Part shown: positions 34,820-44,834 of the stretch, piece by piece
How positions within the stretch are numbered: position 1 is the stretch's first letter
How the letters are laid out: each line of letters begins with the position of its first letter
Assembly (NCBI RefSeq): GCF_002377945.1
Contig: NZ_DFQV01000009.1
Span: 38,932-102,931 of the forward strand
Length of the DNA stretch: 64,000 bases
Origin: Psychrobacter sp. UBA3480
GTDB lineage: Bacteria; Pseudomonadota; Gammaproteobacteria; Pseudomonadales; Moraxellaceae
Reading direction: 5' to 3'
Notes under the pieces: model-generated
What the model was told of the DNA's origin: nothing
Databases searched by the model: none
The model's input: the letters and a program-made list of their open reading frames with translations, nothing else
Program-made: the position numbers and the translations under genes

Positions 34820-35911
34820 ATGGTTAATAAATATTTCATTTTTGTACACAGACGCTTCTTGGTAATGAGCATATTTTGCTTATTTCTAATGGGATTGTTT
34901 AGTGGCTGTACGATCAACTCAGGACTTCAGTCAGGAAATCTTCCTGAATCTGGCACCTTTACCGCAGAAAACGGCCTTCAATTTCACATTCAGCCTTTAA
35001 GTCTGGCAACTTTACCGCGTACAGCGCCGCCTATTGTGACTCAAGATCTCGCTCATTTAATCAAAACCTCTGGACGAGTCAATTACGGTATTGCGAAAGG
35101 GGATATGCTGAATGTCATCCTTACCAATTATCCGGATATTAATGCGTCAACTGCTAGTTTAACGGTAGATCAACAAGGGTATATACAGTTTCCATTGATA
35201 GGTAGAGTTCAAGCCAGTGGGTTGAGCGTGCCGCAGTTCACCGCTACGTTGCAAAGCAAACTACAGCGCTATCTCAAGTACTCAGATCCCCAAGTCAAAA
35301 TCATCAATTACCGTGGCAGCAAGTTTTTCGTAGATGGTGCGGTGAAGCAGTCTGGTGAGTTTGCTATTGCTGATGTGCCAGTGTCGGTATATGGCGCTAT
35401 TTCTATGGCAGGTGGTACCACTGAGACAGGCGATTCGAATAATATTGTGCTAAATCGTCAGGGCAACAGCTATCGCTTAGGAGTGCAGTCACTACATAAA
35501 ATGGGGCTATCTGCCAATCAAATCTATCTGCGAGATGGTGACTCTATTCACGTCAATAGCCAAAGCCGCAATAAGGTCTACGTGTTGGGTGAATTTGGCA
35601 AAATTGAGCCAGTTGCGATTCCAGAACAAGGGCTGAGCTTAGCGCATGTATTGGGCGAGTCAAATGGGCTAAATTCCAATACGGCTAATGCAGCCAAAGT
35701 ATATATCGTGCGCGACAACCCTCAGTACCAGTATACCAATATTTATTACGTCGATATGCAGAGCATTACAAGCTTGGCATTAGCCAGTCGCTTTGACATG
35801 CAAGCCAATGACATTCTTTATGTAGATCCAACAGGCTTGGCTCGCTGGAATCGTGTGATTAGCGCGATACTACCGTCAACCTCTGCCATCAACGTGATAT
35901 CAGGGTTATAA
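34820..35911 (+). CDS. wza: Outer-membrane polysaccharide export lipoprotein Wza
   Basis: 363 residues. A signal peptide with a lipobox ends at Cys30 (GLFSGC), so it is an outer-membrane lipoprotein. The Poly_export domain (about 88-165) has NYGIAKGDMLNVI and VDQQGYIQFPLIGRV. Two SLBB-type regions follow (SKFFVDGAVKQSGEF near 171; NKVYVLGEFGKIEP near 253). The C-terminal helix that forms the Wza pore is LARWNRVISAILPSTSAIN. It forms an octameric channel for capsule or exopolysaccharide with the Wzc inner-membrane partner encoded next. Confidence 0.93.
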   Translation: MVNKYFIFVHRRFLVMSIFCLFLMGLFSGCTINSGLQSGNLPESGTFTAENGLQFHIQPLSLATLPRTAPPIVTQDLAHLIKTSGRVNYGIAKGDMLNVILTNYPDINASTASLTVDQQGYIQFPLIGRVQASGLSVPQFTATLQSKLQRYLKYSDPQVKIINYRGSKFFVDGAVKQSGEFAIADVPVSVYGAISMAGGTTETGDSNNIVLNRQGNSYRLGVQSLHKMGLSANQIYLRDGDSIHVNSQSRNKVYVLGEFGKIEPVAIPEQGLSLAHVLGESNGLNSNTANAAKVYIVRDNPQYQYTNIYYVDMQSITSLALASRFDMQANDILYVDPTGLARWNRVISAILPSTSAINVISGL

Positions 35912-36103
35912 ATAATAGCTAGTGAAAACACTGGATGTGCTTTGAATTTTAATACTGAAATTAAGTGAGATAAGAATAGAAAGTAGAGTGATAGGTTTTA
36001 TAAGGTGCGATAAGCCAGAGAGCAATCTAACTGCAGTCAAGGGCAGTTAGGGACTTGAAGCTAAGCGGAAGCTATTAAGTGATTAACATTGAATAATGGG
36101 TAT

Positions 36104-38371
36104 ATGGTTATGAATAATATAGATTCAAAAAACCTATCGACACCTAAGGGTGACAACGACAATGACAACATCGACTTAACGGTGCTGGTTTTAGTTTTGT
36201 TGCGTGGCTGGAAAGTCATAGCGCTCATGGCAGCAATCGGACTCTTAATAGGATTTTTCTATACACGTTATATTAATCCGACTTTCAAGTCTGATGCGCT
36301 GATCCAAATTGAAGAAAATTCCCAAGGAGTCGATGCGCTTGGTGCAAACATCTCAGAGTTGGTCGGAGAAGAAGCGAGCAAAGCTGAGGCAGAAGCTGAG
36401 CTCATACGGTCTCGGATGATACTAGAGCCAGTTGTCGATATGCTACATCTAGACATCAAACTGACCGATCCTAATATTGGCTATCTCGATAAAATAACAA
36501 ACGACCGCATTGACCCTCAGTTGAACACGAATGATGGTGTGTCTTTGAGCACAAAAAACGGTTCCGTTCAAATCAATCAGTTCGATGTGTCACCAGCGTA
36601 TTTAAACCAGTCTTTTACGCTGTCACAGTCTGACACAGGATTTGTCCTGAGCAATGGACTAGATGATTTCAAAGGACAGTTAGGTCAGCCGCATCAGTTT
36701 AATGGGGTAAACGGTGAGATTAACATTACGGTGACTGAGCTACCTGCAGACGGTTACCCTATTGGCATCACTCAGCAGACCTTAAAGACCACGACAGATG
36801 CAATGAATAGCGCCTTGTCTGTGGAAGAAAAAGGCGATAAAACCAATATTATTCAGCTGTCGATGACAGGCACAAACCAACAGCAAATCACGACCACACT
36901 TGATCAGATAGTCCAGTCTTATATCGATCAAAACCAATCTCGTGGTACGGAAGAAACGACCAAAACATTGGCTTTTATGGAGACGCAGATTCCAGCATTA
37001 AAAGAAAAATTAGACACCTCTGAAGCTCAGTTCAATGAGTTTCGTAAAAAGCACGGCACCATCGATGTAGGTAAAGAGGCTGAGCTATTACTAAATGAAA
37101 AATCTCGAATCGATGAGCAGCTCAATGATCTCAAATTAAAGAGAGCGGATTTAACGACTTACTATACCAATGAGCACCCACTCGTTATCCAGATAAATGA
37201 GCAACTAAAAGTCCTCAACAGTCGAATAGGAGCGATAGGTAGCACAGTGGCAGGACTGCCTGAAATACAGCGAGAATTCTTAAAGCTATCGGAAGATACA
37301 GCCATTAACAGAGAGATTTACCTCACGCTGCTCAAAAATTATGAACAACTAAAAATCGTTAGAGCTGGTCAGGTTGGTTATGCCCGTATTCTAGATAGAC
37401 CGACCAGTACCTTCGATGCCATTGCACCAAACAAATTCCAAATTATGCTGTTGGCGCTACTCGTAGGTACTGTACTTGGGGTAATGCTGGTTCTAATCAG
37501 AAACTTAATTAGAAATGTCGTGAAGGACCCAGAGCATCTAGAGTCTAAAACGGGAATTCCTGTCATTGCAACGATTCCACGTTCGACCTCGATATCTAAG
37601 CTAGGTAGGAACAAAAAAAATACTGGCCGGATGCTTGCGCACGTTGATCACAACGGCTTGAGCTATGAAGCAATTAAAAATTTAAGGACAAACCTTTTAT
37701 TCGGTAAGACGACGAAGACAATAGATGAGAAATCCGCTCAGACCATATTAATCACTGGAGAAAGCCCGGGTGTCGGTAAGTCTTTTATTACGGCTAATTT
37801 ATCTGAGGTATTTGCACAGCTTGACAAAAAAGTGCTGATTATCGATGGAGATATGCGTTTAGGAGAGCTGCACAAAATGTTTGGTATGAATCCAGACAGT
37901 GGTCTCACAGATTACTTACTGCAAGATAAAGATAGCTCTCTATCAGATAATGAGCCTCGGTTAGATATTGACATGGCTAAGTTAAACCTTGAAAGCTTTA
38001 TTCAGCCAACTGGTATGGAGCATATCGACCTTATATCGCGGGGACGACCGTCGCATAATCCGACTTCATTATTGATAGGAGAGAGGTTCAATCATTTGAT
38101 GGCAGCGCTCAAAACGAAGTACGACTATATCGTTATCGATGCGCCGCCTATATTGGCTGCATCAGACGCCATGGTATTAGCACAGCACGCAGACAAAGTA
38201 CTGATCGTCACCAAATTTGATCATTCAGTAGAAGGCCAGCTGGTCTATGCCATCAAACAGATGAGTAAAGCAAACGTACAAGTCGATGGCATCATCTTAA
38301 ATGACATACAGCAAAGTATTCTGAATAGGTACAGCTATCACTACCATTATGCTTATGGACACAATTCGTAG
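36104..38371 (+). CDS. wzc: Polysaccharide co-polymerase and tyrosine autokinase Wzc
   Basis: About 755 residues. An N-terminal Wzz domain begins with a membrane helix (about 36-56). A long periplasmic coiled-coil part follows, then the second helix (about 440-460) and a cytoplasmic BY-kinase. Walker A GESPGVGKSF is near 551, Walker A' VLIIDGDMR near 576, and Walker B YDYIVIDAPP near 675. The end RYSYHYHYAYGHNS is the tyrosine cluster that is autophosphorylated. It controls chain length and opens export through Wza. The start is ATG 36104 or 36110; TTG 36089 is less likely. No wzb phosphatase gene lies between wza and wzc. Confidence 0.92.
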   Translation: MVMNNIDSKNLSTPKGDNDNDNIDLTVLVLVLLRGWKVIALMAAIGLLIGFFYTRYINPTFKSDALIQIEENSQGVDALGANISELVGEEASKAEAEAELIRSRMILEPVVDMLHLDIKLTDPNIGYLDKITNDRIDPQLNTNDGVSLSTKNGSVQINQFDVSPAYLNQSFTLSQSDTGFVLSNGLDDFKGQLGQPHQFNGVNGEINITVTELPADGYPIGITQQTLKTTTDAMNSALSVEEKGDKTNIIQLSMTGTNQQQITTTLDQIVQSYIDQNQSRGTEETTKTLAFMETQIPALKEKLDTSEAQFNEFRKKHGTIDVGKEAELLLNEKSRIDEQLNDLKLKRADLTTYYTNEHPLVIQINEQLKVLNSRIGAIGSTVAGLPEIQREFLKLSEDTAINREIYLTLLKNYEQLKIVRAGQVGYARILDRPTSTFDAIAPNKFQIMLLALLVGTVLGVMLVLIRNLIRNVVKDPEHLESKTGIPVIATIPRSTSISKLGRNKKNTGRMLAHVDHNGLSYEAIKNLRTNLLFGKTTKTIDEKSAQTILITGESPGVGKSFITANLSEVFAQLDKKVLIIDGDMRLGELHKMFGMNPDSGLTDYLLQDKDSSLSDNEPRLDIDMAKLNLESFIQPTGMEHIDLISRGRPSHNPTSLLIGERFNHLMAALKTKYDYIVIDAPPILAASDAMVLAQHADKVLIVTKFDHSVEGQLVYAIKQMSKANVQVDGIILNDIQQSILNRYSYHYHYAYGHNS

Positions 38372-38422
38372 TTAGTTACTGTCCATGGCAAACGCGCGTC
38401 ATAACTTAAGTAGGTGGATCTT

Positions 38423-40435
38423 ATGTTGATAAAAACAGAGTCTAACAATGCTTATCACACGCCAAGCGATATCAATCGATGGTCGAAGCGTATGACGCTG
38501 TTTTTATTAGCCTTACCACGCTTTGCGAAATGCTCTATCTTATTTGGTATCGACTTTTCGGTTGCTGTCCTTTGCTTGGTGGCGGCATTGGCACTGCGTC
38601 AGGGTTATGTTGATGATCAAATTGGCCCTATGGTGTTAGCTTTTTATGCATTGATACCTGTCGTCAGCTTATATCTGATTGGCTTTTATAGAGGCGCCTC
38701 TAGAGGGTTTTTCGATGCGGCGATGGGTCGAGTGCTACAGTTATTTTTATTACTTATTATCGTTTATCAGTTCATCATTTATGTGAATCCAGTATCAATG
38801 ATGCCGCGTTCAGCGCCAATTATATTCCTATTCTTATTCTTTATTTGGTTATGGAACAGTCGGTTAATAATTCGCAGGTTGCTGAATCGACTACAGAAAC
38901 CAGAAAATCAAGGTCGCCTAGATAGTTGCTGCGATAACGTGATTATTTATGGCGCAGGATCGGCTGGTAGAGAGCTATTAGAGAGCTTGAGACATTCTCA
39001 TAAATACAATGTAGTGGCATATATCGATGATGATCCGCAGCTGATAGGGGCTTATCTACATGGTAAAAAAATATATGCCGCTCATGCGCTACCTTGGTTG
39101 ATAGAAAAATTAAATGTCGCGCAAGTGATTTTGGCAATGCCTTCTATGAGCCGTGGTCGTAAAAAACAGATTATGGATAGCCTGTCAGGCGTTTCTGTCA
39201 AATTAAAAGATTTACCGAGCTTACGAGAGCTTGCTGATGAGATCGTAACAGTCAGCCATATACGGCCAGTCGATATATTAGATGTGCTTGAAAGAGAGAC
39301 TGTAGAGCCAGTTGCTGAGCTCCTTCAAAAAAATATTACGGGTAAAAACGTACTCGTGACAGGGGCAGGGGGTTCTATTGGTAGTGAGTTATGCAGACAA
39401 ATTATGAAAAATAAACCTGCATGTTTGGTGTTATACGAGCAGTCTGAATATGCTTTGTACACAATCGATCAGGAACTTAGAAGCCTTGTCGCTAGTAATG
39501 TCATTAGTAATATTGAATATCAAGATACTGAGATTGTCAGCATCATTGGAAGCGTGGGTAACGAAAAAAAATTAATTAATATATTCGAAAAATACCATAT
39601 AAAAACGATTTATCACGCTGCAGCGTATAAACATGTACCGATTGTCGAGTCCAATCCATTTGAAGGCACAATAAACAATACTAAAGGCACCTATCATTGT
39701 GCTTGTGCTGCGATAAAGGCTCATGTTGATACGTTTGTACTGATCTCTACTGACAAAGCAGTGCGGCCGACCAACGTGATGGGAGCTTCCAAACGCTTAG
39801 CTGAACTCGTCTGCCAAGGACTGAGCCAAAGCAACAGTCATACATGTTTTAGTATGGTGCGTTTCGGCAACGTTTTGGGTTCATCAGGATCTGTGGTGCC
39901 ACTATTCACCAAACAAATTGAACAAGGTGGTCCGATTACCATCACTCATCCAGACATCACGCGCTACTTTATGACCATACCAGAAGCGGCCAGTTTGGTT
40001 ATCCAAGCAGGGGCCATGGCGTTCGGTGGTGAAGTATTTGTGCTTGATATGGGTGCACCTGTCAAAATCGTGGATCTTGCCAAACGTATGATTCGTCTGA
40101 CAGGGTGTGAGCTAAAAGATGCGAGCAATCCTAATGGTGATATCGAAATTGTATTTACTGGATTGAGACCAGGTGAAAAACTCTATGAAGAGCTAATCAT
40201 TGGTGCTGATAATATAGAGACCACGTTTCATCCACTCATTATGCAAGCAATGGAACATAGTTTTCCATTGGAAGATATCGAAGCTATCTTGTTTGAGTTT
40301 ATCGAAAGATCAAAGCGGCACGATACTGAATGGTTGAAAGCACAGTTTAGGACCTTCGTTGAAGGCTACCGAGAAGGCGATGAAACTGATGTCGAAAAGA
40401 TAGATATAGAACTGATGGACGTAGTGAGTCAATAG
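38423..40435 (+). CDS. Membrane nucleotide-sugar 4,6-dehydratase (CapD/WbpM/PglF type)
   Basis: 670 residues. Four N-terminal membrane helices (about 35-150) precede a first Rossmann unit with IIYGAGSAGRELLES near 174. The catalytic SDR unit has VTGAGGSIGSELCRQI near 311 and TDKAVRPTNVMGASKR near 442. Instead of the usual YxxxK it shows MGASK, as in inverting or retaining UDP-GlcNAc 4,6-dehydratases. It makes the 4-keto-6-deoxy sugar used by the aminotransferase encoded at the end of the locus. AGGTGG before ATG 38423 decides the start over GTG 38414. Confidence 0.92.
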   Translation: MLIKTESNNAYHTPSDINRWSKRMTLFLLALPRFAKCSILFGIDFSVAVLCLVAALALRQGYVDDQIGPMVLAFYALIPVVSLYLIGFYRGASRGFFDAAMGRVLQLFLLLIIVYQFIIYVNPVSMMPRSAPIIFLFLFFIWLWNSRLIIRRLLNRLQKPENQGRLDSCCDNVIIYGAGSAGRELLESLRHSHKYNVVAYIDDDPQLIGAYLHGKKIYAAHALPWLIEKLNVAQVILAMPSMSRGRKKQIMDSLSGVSVKLKDLPSLRELADEIVTVSHIRPVDILDVLERETVEPVAELLQKNITGKNVLVTGAGGSIGSELCRQIMKNKPACLVLYEQSEYALYTIDQELRSLVASNVISNIEYQDTEIVSIIGSVGNEKKLINIFEKYHIKTIYHAAAYKHVPIVESNPFEGTINNTKGTYHCACAAIKAHVDTFVLISTDKAVRPTNVMGASKRLAELVCQGLSQSNSHTCFSMVRFGNVLGSSGSVVPLFTKQIEQGGPITITHPDITRYFMTIPEAASLVIQAGAMAFGGEVFVLDMGAPVKIVDLAKRMIRLTGCELKDASNPNGDIEIVFTGLRPGEKLYEELIIGADNIETTFHPLIMQAMEHSFPLEDIEAILFEFIERSKRHDTEWLKAQFRTFVEGYREGDETDVEKIDIELMDVVSQ

Positions 40436-40478
40436 AATAAAAAATTGAAGTAAGTAAACTAATAGAGTGGTTAAAAGT

Positions 40479-42293
40479 ATGTTGCGATTAGCCAAAGAAT
40501 TGTTTGCCCTGTTAACTGTAGACCAGCGACGACGTTATTTGTCTTTGCAGATCATGATGGTGTTCATGGCATTTATGGAGCTGCTAGGAATTGCTTCTAT
40601 AGGGCCCTTCATGGCCTTAGTGGCTGATATGCAGCTGCTTGAAACCAATGCAATTCTTAATCGTATATATGTAGCCAGCGGTGTGAGTACACATACAGAT
40701 TTTTTGTTCATAACGGGTCTATTTGTACTGTTGATGCTTAGTTTAGCGTCTATTTTGTCGATGATTACGACATGGCGTTTGTCTTTATTTGCTTATTCGG
40801 TCGGTACAGAGATTAGTGATCGTTTGTATCATTATTATTTGCAAAAAGACTGGTTGTTCCATGCCAGTGGAAGCAGCGCTCAATTGACGAAGCAAATTGC
40901 AACTGAGGCATTAAGAGTAACAAACTTTATTATTTTGCCATTTATACAGATGAATGCTCGTCTAGTATTAGCAGTATTTATCTCAGTTAGTATCTTTATT
41001 TATAACCCATTGATAGCAACCGTAGGGGTTGTATTGTTTGCTAGCGGTTACGTAATTATATACAGAATGATTCGTAAGCGTATCGCCTTGTATGGAGAGT
41101 ACGTTTCTACTACCTCAACTGATCGGTTTCGCTTAATGAATGAAGGTTTTGGGGGGATCAAAGATGTACTACTCTACAATCGTAGACATGATTTTGTACA
41201 TCAGTTTGAGACAAGTGGAAAGTTATTTGCGCATGCTCAAGGAGTAAATACAGCATTAAGCCAAGCACCTAGATATTTAATGGAGTTGTTAGCTTTTGGT
41301 GCAATGATTGGGCTAGTTTTAGTTTTGTTGACAACACGTGAAGGGAATTTGAGCCAAGTATTACCTATATTAACCGTTTATGCTCTTGCTGGTTTTAAGT
41401 TATTACCTGCTTTGCAGCAAATATACCATAGCGTTGCTACGATTAGAGGCAATACGGCTGCTTTTGATTCTATAAAAGAAGACTTGCTTGCATCATTGAC
41501 CGTAGATAGTGAGCAGGGTGCTGCTTTAGATATTGCGAGCGGTCAAACAATTGATTTAGCAAAAATCGAGACTATACGACTGAATAGGGTTAGCTTCACC
41601 TATCCTAATAAAGCAATGCCAGCATTAGATAATATAAATCTAAATATACCTATCAATTCTACAGTTGGTTTTGTCGGTGAGTCGGGGTCTGGTAAATCTA
41701 CAGCTATCGATCTATTACTAGGTCTTATTGCACCAACTACCGGACAGTTAATGCTTGATGACTTAATTATCGATGAAAAAAACAAGCAGGCTTGGCAGCA
41801 ATACATAGGTTTCGTACCGCAGAGTATATTTTTGAGTGAAGGTAGTATCGCTGAAAACGTCGCTTTTGGCATATGTCGTGAAGATATTGATTTAGTAAGA
41901 GTAAAACAGGCAATTAAGCTTGCCCATTTAGAGTTCTTAGTAGACAGTTTGTCTGAAGGTTTAAATACTAAAGTCGGTGAACGAGGCGTACAACTATCTG
42001 GAGGACAGCGACAGCGTATTGGCATAGCTAGAGCTTTATACAATCAAGCTGATGTATTGGTGTTTGATGAAGCAACAAGTGCCTTAGATGGTATTACTGA
42101 AAAAGTCATAATGGACGCTATTCAAGAGTTAAGTGGGCAGAAGACCATCGTAATGATAGCCCATCGTCTAAAAACAGTAAAAAATTGCGATATTATTTAT
42201 TTTATGGAAAAAGGTAAAGTGATTGAACAAGGCACTTATCAACAGTTGATAAATAGCAACCCAACGTTCGAAAAAATGGCTATGTATTCATAG
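40479..42293 (+). CDS. ABC-type lipid-linked oligosaccharide flippase, PglK-like
   Basis: 604 residues, fused membrane and ATPase halves. Six membrane helices (about 20-310) start with ELLGIASIGPFMALVAD, which resembles PglK flippases. The ATPase half has Walker A GESGSGKSTAIDLL near 403 and the signature LSGGQRQRIGIARAL near 505. Walker B VLVFDEATSALD and the switch His in IAHRL complete it. It would move undecaprenyl-linked sugar units to the periplasm; no Wzx-type flippase exists in this locus. Start ATG 40479 has GAGTGG 10 bp upstream. Confidence 0.88.
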   Translation: MLRLAKELFALLTVDQRRRYLSLQIMMVFMAFMELLGIASIGPFMALVADMQLLETNAILNRIYVASGVSTHTDFLFITGLFVLLMLSLASILSMITTWRLSLFAYSVGTEISDRLYHYYLQKDWLFHASGSSAQLTKQIATEALRVTNFIILPFIQMNARLVLAVFISVSIFIYNPLIATVGVVLFASGYVIIYRMIRKRIALYGEYVSTTSTDRFRLMNEGFGGIKDVLLYNRRHDFVHQFETSGKLFAHAQGVNTALSQAPRYLMELLAFGAMIGLVLVLLTTREGNLSQVLPILTVYALAGFKLLPALQQIYHSVATIRGNTAAFDSIKEDLLASLTVDSEQGAALDIASGQTIDLAKIETIRLNRVSFTYPNKAMPALDNINLNIPINSTVGFVGESGSGKSTAIDLLLGLIAPTTGQLMLDDLIIDEKNKQAWQQYIGFVPQSIFLSEGSIAENVAFGICREDIDLVRVKQAIKLAHLEFLVDSLSEGLNTKVGERGVQLSGGQRQRIGIARALYNQADVLVFDEATSALDGITEKVIMDAIQELSGQKTIVMIAHRLKTVKNCDIIYFMEKGKVIEQGTYQQLINSNPTFEKMAMYS

Positions 42294-42406
42294 TTGAAAT
42301 AATAAAAAATTATTTTCATAAATCACTATTTTCTATGGTAAATAACGATTATGAAGTTTTAACAATAAACGCAATAGAGTATATGGATTTATTCGAGAGA
42401 TAAAAT

Positions 42407-43486
42407 ATGAAAAATATATGCTTTCTTATAGGTAATCTTAATCACGCTGGTGGTACTGAAAGAGTAACCAGTTTAATTGCAAATGGGTTTGCCGAAAGAA
42501 GTTATAACATCTCAATTTTAAGCCTTGTAGGAGGCGACAATCCTTTTTTTAATCTAAATGATAATATAGAAAACCACTTTTTATATTCTAAGAGTGTGTC
42601 TTTTAAAAAAAGGATTTTGCAAGCAATTTATAAGTTACGTCAATTTGTAAAAAAACAAAAAATCGATACGCTCGTTGTGGTTGATAGTATTTCATGCATA
42701 TTTACAGTACCTGCGCTAGTGGGTTTGAATGCCAATCATGTTTGCTGGGAGCATTTTAATTTTAAAAATGACTTAGGAAAACCTGTTAGAAGGTTAGCTC
42801 GTCAATTAGCCGCTCGATATTGTGATGCAGTAGTGACTTTGACAGAAAGAGATAAGCAGTACTGGTTAGATGGCACACATCATAGGTCTCAAATAGTAGC
42901 AATACCTAACCCCTGCCCATTTCCACCGCAGACATATATCAAAAAAGAAAACACCAAAATCGTATTGGCAGTTGGTGGGTTGACTCAAATAAAAGGCTTT
43001 GACATGTTACTTGAGGCTTGGGTGCAGGTAAATAGCTCTATGCCTGACTGGAAGCTAGTCATAGTTGGTGAGGGAGAGGATAGAAATAAAATAACAGGAT
43101 TTATTAAAAGGACCAAATTGACAGAAAGCGTGTGCCTAGTAGGTAATACCTCTCATATAAGTAGATATTATGAACAAGCGGAAATATTTTGCTTGAGCTC
43201 TCGTTTTGAAGGTTTTCCAATGGTATTACTTGAGACGCTGGCTTTTGGACTACCTGTTGTTAGCTTTGATTGTGATACAGGCCCTGCAGAAATATTAAAA
43301 GGTACGGGTTCTCTCTTAGTGCCAAAAAATAATACTAAGCAACTGGCTTCAGCATTGATAAAGCTCATGAATAATAAAGAAGATCGAAACATGATTGGCA
43401 TAAAAAGTAGGGGGAAATCTGAAAAATATCAACCTAAAGAAATAATAAACCAGTGGGTTTTTTTGTTAGAGGGTCTAAAAAAATAA
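42407..43486 (+). CDS. Glycosyltransferase family 4, tandem copy 1
   Basis: 359 residues, GT-B fold. The N-terminal domain has IGNLNHAGGTERVTSLIANG (donor/acceptor loop). The C-terminal domain has AVGGLTQIKGFDMLLEAW near 185 and the GT4 E-x7-E segment in SRFEGFPMVLLETLAFGLP near 265. It adds one sugar to the lipid-linked repeat in the cytoplasm; donor and linkage cannot be read. It is a close paralogue of the next gene, with long blocks nearly identical in DNA. The gene is A+T-rich, unlike the conserved genes outside the locus. Confidence 0.9.
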   Translation: MKNICFLIGNLNHAGGTERVTSLIANGFAERSYNISILSLVGGDNPFFNLNDNIENHFLYSKSVSFKKRILQAIYKLRQFVKKQKIDTLVVVDSISCIFTVPALVGLNANHVCWEHFNFKNDLGKPVRRLARQLAARYCDAVVTLTERDKQYWLDGTHHRSQIVAIPNPCPFPPQTYIKKENTKIVLAVGGLTQIKGFDMLLEAWVQVNSSMPDWKLVIVGEGEDRNKITGFIKRTKLTESVCLVGNTSHISRYYEQAEIFCLSSRFEGFPMVLLETLAFGLPVVSFDCDTGPAEILKGTGSLLVPKNNTKQLASALIKLMNNKEDRNMIGIKSRGKSEKYQPKEIINQWVFLLEGLKK

Positions 43487-43687
43487 AATTAGTTTTTATA
43501 TGACTATATTAAATCCGATAAGAAATTAAGTGTTTTTTGGGCGGGTAATAATTATCAATATAGTTTTAGTATAAACATTAATAGTATGAGATATGATCAA
43601 TATTTAGCTCGTGCATATTCATAAAAGCTACTTATATAAAATCCATTTATATTATAGCCTTTAGAAATAAATAATAAGGAGAGCGAC

Positions 43688-44761
43688 ATGAAAGTTCTAA
43701 TAGTAATTAGTAGTGTCAATAGCTCGGGTGGTACTGAGCGAGTAGGATGTATACTTGCAAATAGCTTATCTGAAGTAGGGTATGAAGTAATACTAGCTAG
43801 CATATCCTATGGAGATAAACCTTTTTTTCCTATAAATAAAGAAATAAAACTAGTGTCTCTAATGAGTTTTTCAGACCATAGGTTGCTCCGTATTCCTAAT
43901 ACTATTTATAAATTAAGGAAGCTACTAAAAGAAGAGGAGATTGATGCATTGATAGTAGTAGAGACGTTATGCTCTCAATTTACTATACCTGCCACCATTG
44001 GCTTACCAGTCAAGCATATATGTTGGGAGCACTTGAATTTTAATCACGATTTAGGAGTTAGAAGTAGAAGAGTCGCTCGTCAATTAGCCGCACGATATTG
44101 TGATGCAGTAGTGACTTTAACGGAAAGAGATAAGCAGTATTGGTTAGACGGCACGCATCATAAATCGCAAATCTTAGCAATAGAAAATGCTTGTCCATTC
44201 CCACCACAAGACTATATCAAGCGAGAAAACACAAGAACCGTATTGGCAGTAGGTAGGTTGATTCAGGTGAAAGGTTTCGATATGTTGCTTGAGGCTTGGG
44301 TTAAGGTAAGTGACTTTATGCCAGATTGGAAACTAGTCATAGTTGGCGAAGGGAAAGAAAGAGACAAACTCACAAAATTTATCGAAGAGAATGAGTTAAC
44401 TGAAAAAGTGTGCTTGGTGGGTAGGACTTCGGATGTAAGTAAATACTATAAAGAAGCAGAAATATTTTGTTTAAGCTCTCGTTTTGAAGGTTTTCCAATG
44501 GTGCTGCTTGAGGCGTTAGCTTTTGGACTACCTATTGTTAGCTTTGATTGTGATACAGGCCCTGCAGAAATATTAGAAGGTACAGGTTCGATTTTAGTAT
44601 CGAAAAACAATATCGATGAGCTTGCTTCAGCCTTGATAGAACTGATGAATAATAAAGAAGATCGAAAAATAATTGGCTTACGAGGAAAAGAGAAATCTAA
44701 AAAATATCAACCTAAAGAAATAATAGGGCAATGGATTGAGCTATTAGAAAAGAGTGACTAA
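43688..44761 (+). CDS. Glycosyltransferase family 4, tandem copy 2
   Basis: 357 residues, duplicate of the preceding GT4. ARQLAARYCDAVVTLTERD and KQYWLDGTHH are shared word for word, and the C-terminal SRFEGFPMVLLEALAFGLP block is almost identical. The N-terminal acceptor-side half has diverged, which suggests the two use the same or a similar donor on different acceptors. AAGGAGAGCGAC is a strong ribosome site before the ATG. 200 bp of A+T-rich sequence separates the copies. Confidence 0.9.
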   Translation: MKVLIVISSVNSSGGTERVGCILANSLSEVGYEVILASISYGDKPFFPINKEIKLVSLMSFSDHRLLRIPNTIYKLRKLLKEEEIDALIVVETLCSQFTIPATIGLPVKHICWEHLNFNHDLGVRSRRVARQLAARYCDAVVTLTERDKQYWLDGTHHKSQILAIENACPFPPQDYIKRENTRTVLAVGRLIQVKGFDMLLEAWVKVSDFMPDWKLVIVGEGKERDKLTKFIEENELTEKVCLVGRTSDVSKYYKEAEIFCLSSRFEGFPMVLLEALAFGLPIVSFDCDTGPAEILEGTGSILVSKNNIDELASALIELMNNKEDRKIIGLRGKEKSKKYQPKEIIGQWIELLEKSD

Positions 44762-44834
44762 TTATAGAATAAATAGAATTAAAATAATGGATGTATGCCT
44801 ACTCATATAACAATTTTATAGCTATAGGATAACA

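Noticed and set aside
41600..42043. 147-codon minus-strand ORF inside the ABC flippase gene
   Set aside because: It is antisense to the conserved ATPase motifs and is a shadow.
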